Shown: one piece after another, positions 5,702 through 8,248 of the stretch
Layout: each line of letters begins with the position of its first letter
How positions within the stretch are numbered: the stretch's first letter is position 1
Assembly (NCBI GenBank): GCA_020200195.1
Contig: JAIVJE010000165.1
Coordinates: forward strand, 1-8,248
Reading direction: 5' to 3'
Length of the DNA stretch: 8,248 nucleotides
Origin: Acidobacteriota bacterium
GTDB lineage: Bacteria > Acidobacteriota > Vicinamibacteria > Vicinamibacterales > 2-12-FULL-66-21
The notes under the pieces: model-generated
The model's input: only the letters and a program-made list of their open reading frames with translations
Told to the model about the DNA's origin: nothing
Database searches by the model: none
Position numbers and translations under genes: made by a program

Positions 5702-6741
5702 ATGAGCAACACGACACGAGCACCAAGCACGCGGAAGACCGTGCCTGGCATGGGCCGAATCTTCCAGCGCGGCCATACCTTCTGGATCGCGTACTACCGT
5801 CACGGAAAGGAGCATCGAGAGAGCACGCACTCGGCGAACGAGAACGATGCGACGAAGCTCCTGAAGAAGCGGTACGGGGAGATCGCCAGCCGGCGGTTCG
5901 TGGGACCGCAGGAAGAGCGGGTGATGTTCGAGGATCTGGCGAAGGGCATCGAGCGCGACTACGCGCTGAGAGGCCTCCGCTCGACCAGGGCCGCGAAGGG
6001 TCGCATGCTGCATCTCAAGAAGCAGTTCGCCGGCATGCGCGCGCTGGACATCACACCTGATCGCGTTCGTGACTATCAGGCGCCGTCAAGTCCGGTTTGC
6101 TGACGGTGGTGCCGCCCTTCCCAAACCGCCTCGAGGAAAGCGCGCCACGCCAGGGCTTCTTCGAGCATGCCGAGTACCTCGCCGTCCGTCAGCATCTGAC
6201 GCCGCCGGTGTATCAGGACGTTCTGGACTTCGCGTACTACTCAGGGTGGTGACGCGGAGAGGTCACGGGGCTGACCTGGCGGGAGATCGACATGGCCGGC
6301 AGCGTGATCCGATTGGACCCAGAACGCTCGAAGACAAAGACGGGAAGACTGCTGCCAATGTCGCAGCCTTTGAAGGAGGTGCTCCAACGACGAGTCGCTG
6401 CGAGACGACTGGATTGCGTGATGGTGTTCCATCGAGACGGCGATGAGATGATCGATTGGCGGAAGGCGTGGGCGGCAGCCTGCAAGCTCGCAGGACTGCC
6501 AGGGAAACGCTTGCACGACTGCCGGCGCACGGCCGCGCGCAACTTGATCCGCAGCGGCACGCCGGAGCGCGTGGCGATGCAGCTCACCGGTCACAAAACG
6601 CGTTCGGTCTTCGACCGCTACAACATCGTGAGCGAAAGCGACCTCAGAGCCGGCGTCGATCGACTCGCGGCGTACGTGAAGAAGCTACCGAAAGAAACGA
6701 TCGTTGAGCCGCTGAAAAAGGCGGGAAGAGAGCGTCGGTAA
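5702..6741 (+). pseudogene. Tyrosine recombinase/integrase, broken by a frame-shifting deletion and a nonsense codon
   Basis: The front, 5702-6079, encodes about 126 residues: a GRIFQRGHTFWIAYYRHGKEHRE arm-binding-like start followed by a SAM-like core-binding segment ending ITPDRVRDYQ. The frame then stops at 6101. The rest continues in another frame from about 6082 (AVKSGLLTVVPPFPNRLEE) to the TAA at 6739. Family comparison suggests about 30 residues are missing between them. A second defect is TGA at 6250-6252 in AYYSGW*RGEVTGL, exactly where the first catalytic Arg belongs. Downstream catalytic residues remain: HDCRR (His 6514, Arg 6523), TGHKTRS (His 6592) and the nucleophile Tyr in FDRYNI (6619). 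The intact protein would have been about 370-380 aa. The ATG at 6292 opens a residual 149-aa frame without Arg I, so it should not recombine DNA. It pairs with the excisionase-like gene and ends near the tRNA-Ser 3' end, the likely attachment site. Confidence 0.88.
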
Positions 6742-6749
6742 AAATGACA

Positions 6750-6767
6750 CGGACAAAAAGCGGACAA
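6750..6767 (+). repeat. Direct repeat CGGACAA, 11-bp period
   Basis: CGGACAA occurs at 6750-6756 and again at 6761-6767, one helical turn apart, in the A-rich gap between the integrase stop and the tRNA-Ser 3' end. Short phased repeats in this place could be arm-type integrase or excisionase sites. This is inference from position only; two 7-bp copies can arise by chance. Confidence 0.3.
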
Positions 6768-6833
6768 TCACAAGAACGTCAGCGCTAACCTGCCCCCGCT
6801 CCAGCTGCTAAATCGACGATTTTCCGAATGATT

Positions 6834-6923
6834 TGGCGGAGGGGGAGGGATTCGAACCCCCGGTACCCTTCCGGGTACAGCGGTTTTCAAGACCGCCGCC
6901 ATCGACCACTCGGCCACCCCTCC
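6834..6923 (-). tRNA. tRNA-Ser (anticodon UGA)
   Basis: This is a 90-nt class II tRNA read leftwards with encoded CCA (6834-6836). The 7-bp acceptor stem pairs GGAGGGG (6917-6923) with CCCCTCC (6838-6844), with G as the discriminator. The anticodon loop CTTGAAA gives anticodon UGA (6887-6889) within a GCGGT/ACCGC stem. The long variable arm has a GTACCC/GGGTAC stem with a GGAA loop, and the T-loop is TTCGAAT. All are diagnostic of serine tRNA, reading UCA and related codons. Its 3' end faces the integrase remnant, so its T-arm and acceptor 3' half are the probable attachment sequence. serS lies about 1.2 kb upstream on the same strand. Confidence 0.97.
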
Positions 6924-7025
6924 GGCTCGCCACATCGCACCTGCACGCGCAATGTGCACATCCATCTTACGATAGGCGGCCACAGGGAACGCCGCACCCA
7001 ACGAACCCTGACGAACCTGAGGTTG

Positions 7026-8025
7026 CTATTTCGTCTGTTTGACCGCGAAGTTCAGTCCGGCGATCGTCATCGACCCGTTACGGTTCTTTGGTCGGCCGGT
7101 GTACGGAGCGACGGTGTAGCTCACCGTACCGTTGCCGGCGCCACTCGCCCCTTGGGTGATCGTGATCCATGTCGCGTTGCTCACTGCCGTCCACGCGCAA
7201 CCGGACGGTGCAGTAACGGCCACGGTTTCGTTTCCGCCTCCGCTCGTGAACGTCGCGCGCACGGGCGAGATCGAGAACGTGCAGGTGGACGCGCCGCTCT
7301 GGTTGACCGTGAACGTCTGGCCTTGAATCGCTATTGTCCCAGTACGCGAAGACGACGACGTGTTGCCGTCAACGAGGTACCCGACGGTACCGTTTCCGGT
7401 TCCGCTGACGCCTGAGGTCACGTGGATCCAGGACGTGTTCGAGGTCGCCGTCCGTCCTCTCCGAATGACGAGATGTTCGTCGTCGTATCCAGGCTGTGAT
7501 TAGTCCCGTCCCATGCCAGGATTTCACCCGAGCAATAGTCGGGCCAATGTACAGGTAGCCGTCAGGACCAAACGCGATCACCCCACCGTTGTGGTTCGAG
7601 AGGGGATCGGGAATCGTCAGCAGCACGATTTCCGCCGGGCCTGCGATGTTCGGATCGGGAGAGACGCGGTACTCGGCGATCACCAGCGTGCCGTCGGCCG
7701 CCCGCGTATAGAACACGAAGAACCGGCCATTGTTCGAGTAATCCGGGTGGAATGCGAGACCCAGCAGGCCCCGCTCTCCGCTGGCTACAGTCTTCGCACT
7801 GATATCGAGAAACACGGTCGGCACGGACTCGTCGCGCTGGAGAACTTTGATCCCACCTCCCTGCTCCACGATGAAGAGCCGGTTCGAGCCATCACCCGCG
7901 TGCCCAACGAAGATTGGGCTCGAAAGACCGGAAACGATCGGGGCCAGTTGAACGGCAGCCTGGACGTGCGCGGCCAGGCAGAGGAGTGCCGCAGCGAGGA
8001 CGCTGCGGAAGGCAGATGTGTTCAT
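7026..8025 (-). pseudogene. Secreted PQQ-dependent sugar dehydrogenase with C-terminal BACON repeats, broken by two internal losses
   Basis: Three blocks in three frames read as pieces of one secreted protein. Block 1 (8025-7543) starts MNTSAFRSVLAAALLCLAAHVQA, a signal peptide. It continues as a glucose/sorbosone dehydrogenase propeller: GDGSNRLFIVEQ, GERGLLGLAFHPDYSNNGRF, SNHNGGVIAFGPDGYLYIG. Block 2 (about 7541-7454) gives DYCSGEILAWDG and ISSFGED, which belong near the end of that propeller. Block 3 (about 7451-7026) gives one partial and one full BACON-type repeat (TATSNTSWIHVTSG; CTFSISPVRATFTSGGG to TIAGLNFAVKQT). About 200 or more residues are missing between blocks 1 and 2, and a further stretch between 2 and 3, so the reading frame is lost at 7541 and again at 7452. 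The ATG-started product would be a 218-aa chimera ending in an out-of-frame basic tail. Intact relatives oxidise sugars at the cell surface or bind carbohydrate. Weak translation signal before 8025. Confidence 0.82.
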
Positions 8026-8051
8026 GACGCTCTGTAACCTTTTCCTGGTGA

Positions 8052-8079
8052 CTCGCCCGGTGCGAGCACACCAAGCGAG
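8052..8079 (-). terminator. Hairpin just after serS, possible weak terminator
   Basis: Read on the minus strand, CTCGCTTGGTG and CACCGGGCGAG pair over 11 positions including two G-U pairs, around a six-base loop. It starts 2 bases after the serS stop. There is no U-run, so termination is uncertain. The two C/A mismatches on the plus strand mean it folds well only in the serS transcript. Confidence 0.45.
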
Positions 8080-8081
8080 CG

Positions 8082-8248
8082 TCAGTCCCTGTTGATTGCG
8101 TCGGCGCCGTGCATGTAGGGGCGCAACGCTGGCGGAATAACGACCGTTCCGTCCTTCTGCTGGTAATTCTCGAGAATCGCAATCAGCGTGCGGCCGACCG
8201 CGAGTCCCGAGCCGTTCAGCGTATGCACGAACTCTGCCCTGCCCGTAC
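8082..8248 (-). CDS. serS: Seryl-tRNA synthetase, C-terminal end
   Basis: The last 54 codons of a frame entering from the right edge read TGRAEFVHTLNGSGLAVGRT, then LIAILENYQQKDGTVVIPPA, LRPYMHGADAINRD and TGA at 8084-8082. This is motif 3 and the C-terminus of class II seryl-tRNA synthetase, which charges tRNA-Ser with serine. GSGLAVGRT carries the motif 3 Arg that contacts ATP. The N-terminal coiled-coil arm and motifs 1 and 2 lie outside the window. The enzyme recognises the long variable arm of tRNA-Ser, a copy of which is encoded downstream at 6834-6923 on the same strand. Confidence 0.96.
   Translation of the reverse strand, partial: TGRAEFVHTLNGSGLAVGRTLIAILENYQQKDGTVVIPPALRPYMHGADAINRD

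Noticed and set aside
6828..7415. Plus-strand frames over the tRNA and the BACON region
   Set aside because: They run through a tRNA gene and oppose recognisable BACON-type repeats.
7026..7421. The BACON block as an independent small gene
   Set aside because: No Shine-Dalgarno or signal peptide; the same frame extends upstream as a partial BACON repeat to 7451 and follows the dehydrogenase order, so it is the tail of that gene.
7513..8037. 174-codon plus-strand frame opposite the sugar dehydrogenase
   Set aside because: The minus strand encodes a signal peptide and clear dehydrogenase motifs; the plus frame is an antisense shadow.
1..8248. CRISPR array, transposase or insertion-sequence ends
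   Set aside because: I looked for regularly spaced repeats and for transposase motifs on both strands and saw none.

Overview
The window is G+C-rich bacterial chromosomal DNA. An Acidobacteriota-like soil bacterium is my best guess. This rests on a secreted glucose/sorbosone-dehydrogenase-type propeller with BACON-type repeats, a PolX-like PHP protein without a polymerase domain, and an excisionase/integrase pair of a style I associate with that phylum. It is an inference from gene content, not a measured placement.

Layout. Bases 1-996 (-) hold most of an RtcB RNA ligase, cut by the left edge just after its guanylylated histidine. Bases 1228-1872 (-) hold an AlkB-type 2-oxoglutarate/Fe(II) dioxygenase. 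Bases 2208-3272 (+) hold a helix-hairpin-helix plus PHP protein related to the C-terminal part of PolX. Bases 3519-4428 (+) hold a two-gene YeeE/YedE-type sulfur transport unit; its first gene looks internally shortened. A hairpin terminator at 4446-4480 closes that unit and runs into the 3' end of a convergent YciE/YciF ferritin-like gene (4471-5034, -). Upstream of that gene is the C-terminal stub of a membrane-anchored propeller-like protein (5052-5309, -).

Bases 5332-6741 (+) hold an excisionase-like gene and a broken tyrosine integrase, ending about 90 bp from the 3' end of a tRNA-Ser(UGA) gene (6834-6923, -). This is the usual position of an integrative element's integrase. Beyond the tRNA lies a broken secreted sugar-dehydrogenase/BACON gene (7026-8025, -), then the last part of serS (8082-8248, -). 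The serine tRNA and its synthetase are therefore near neighbours on the same strand.

The left 3.3 kb carries intact genes with RNA and DNA maintenance roles (RNA ligation, alkyl-lesion removal, PolX-like PHP). From about 3.7 kb to 7.55 kb the picture changes. The sulfur transporter, integrase and sugar dehydrogenase all appear to have lost internal blocks, and the membrane-anchored propeller has lost its front. In the integrase a stop codon sits exactly where the first catalytic arginine belongs. Most flanking coding sequence still reads cleanly, so the damage is either recent or an assembly effect. I see no CRISPR array, no transposase and no convincing new defence or biosynthetic system.
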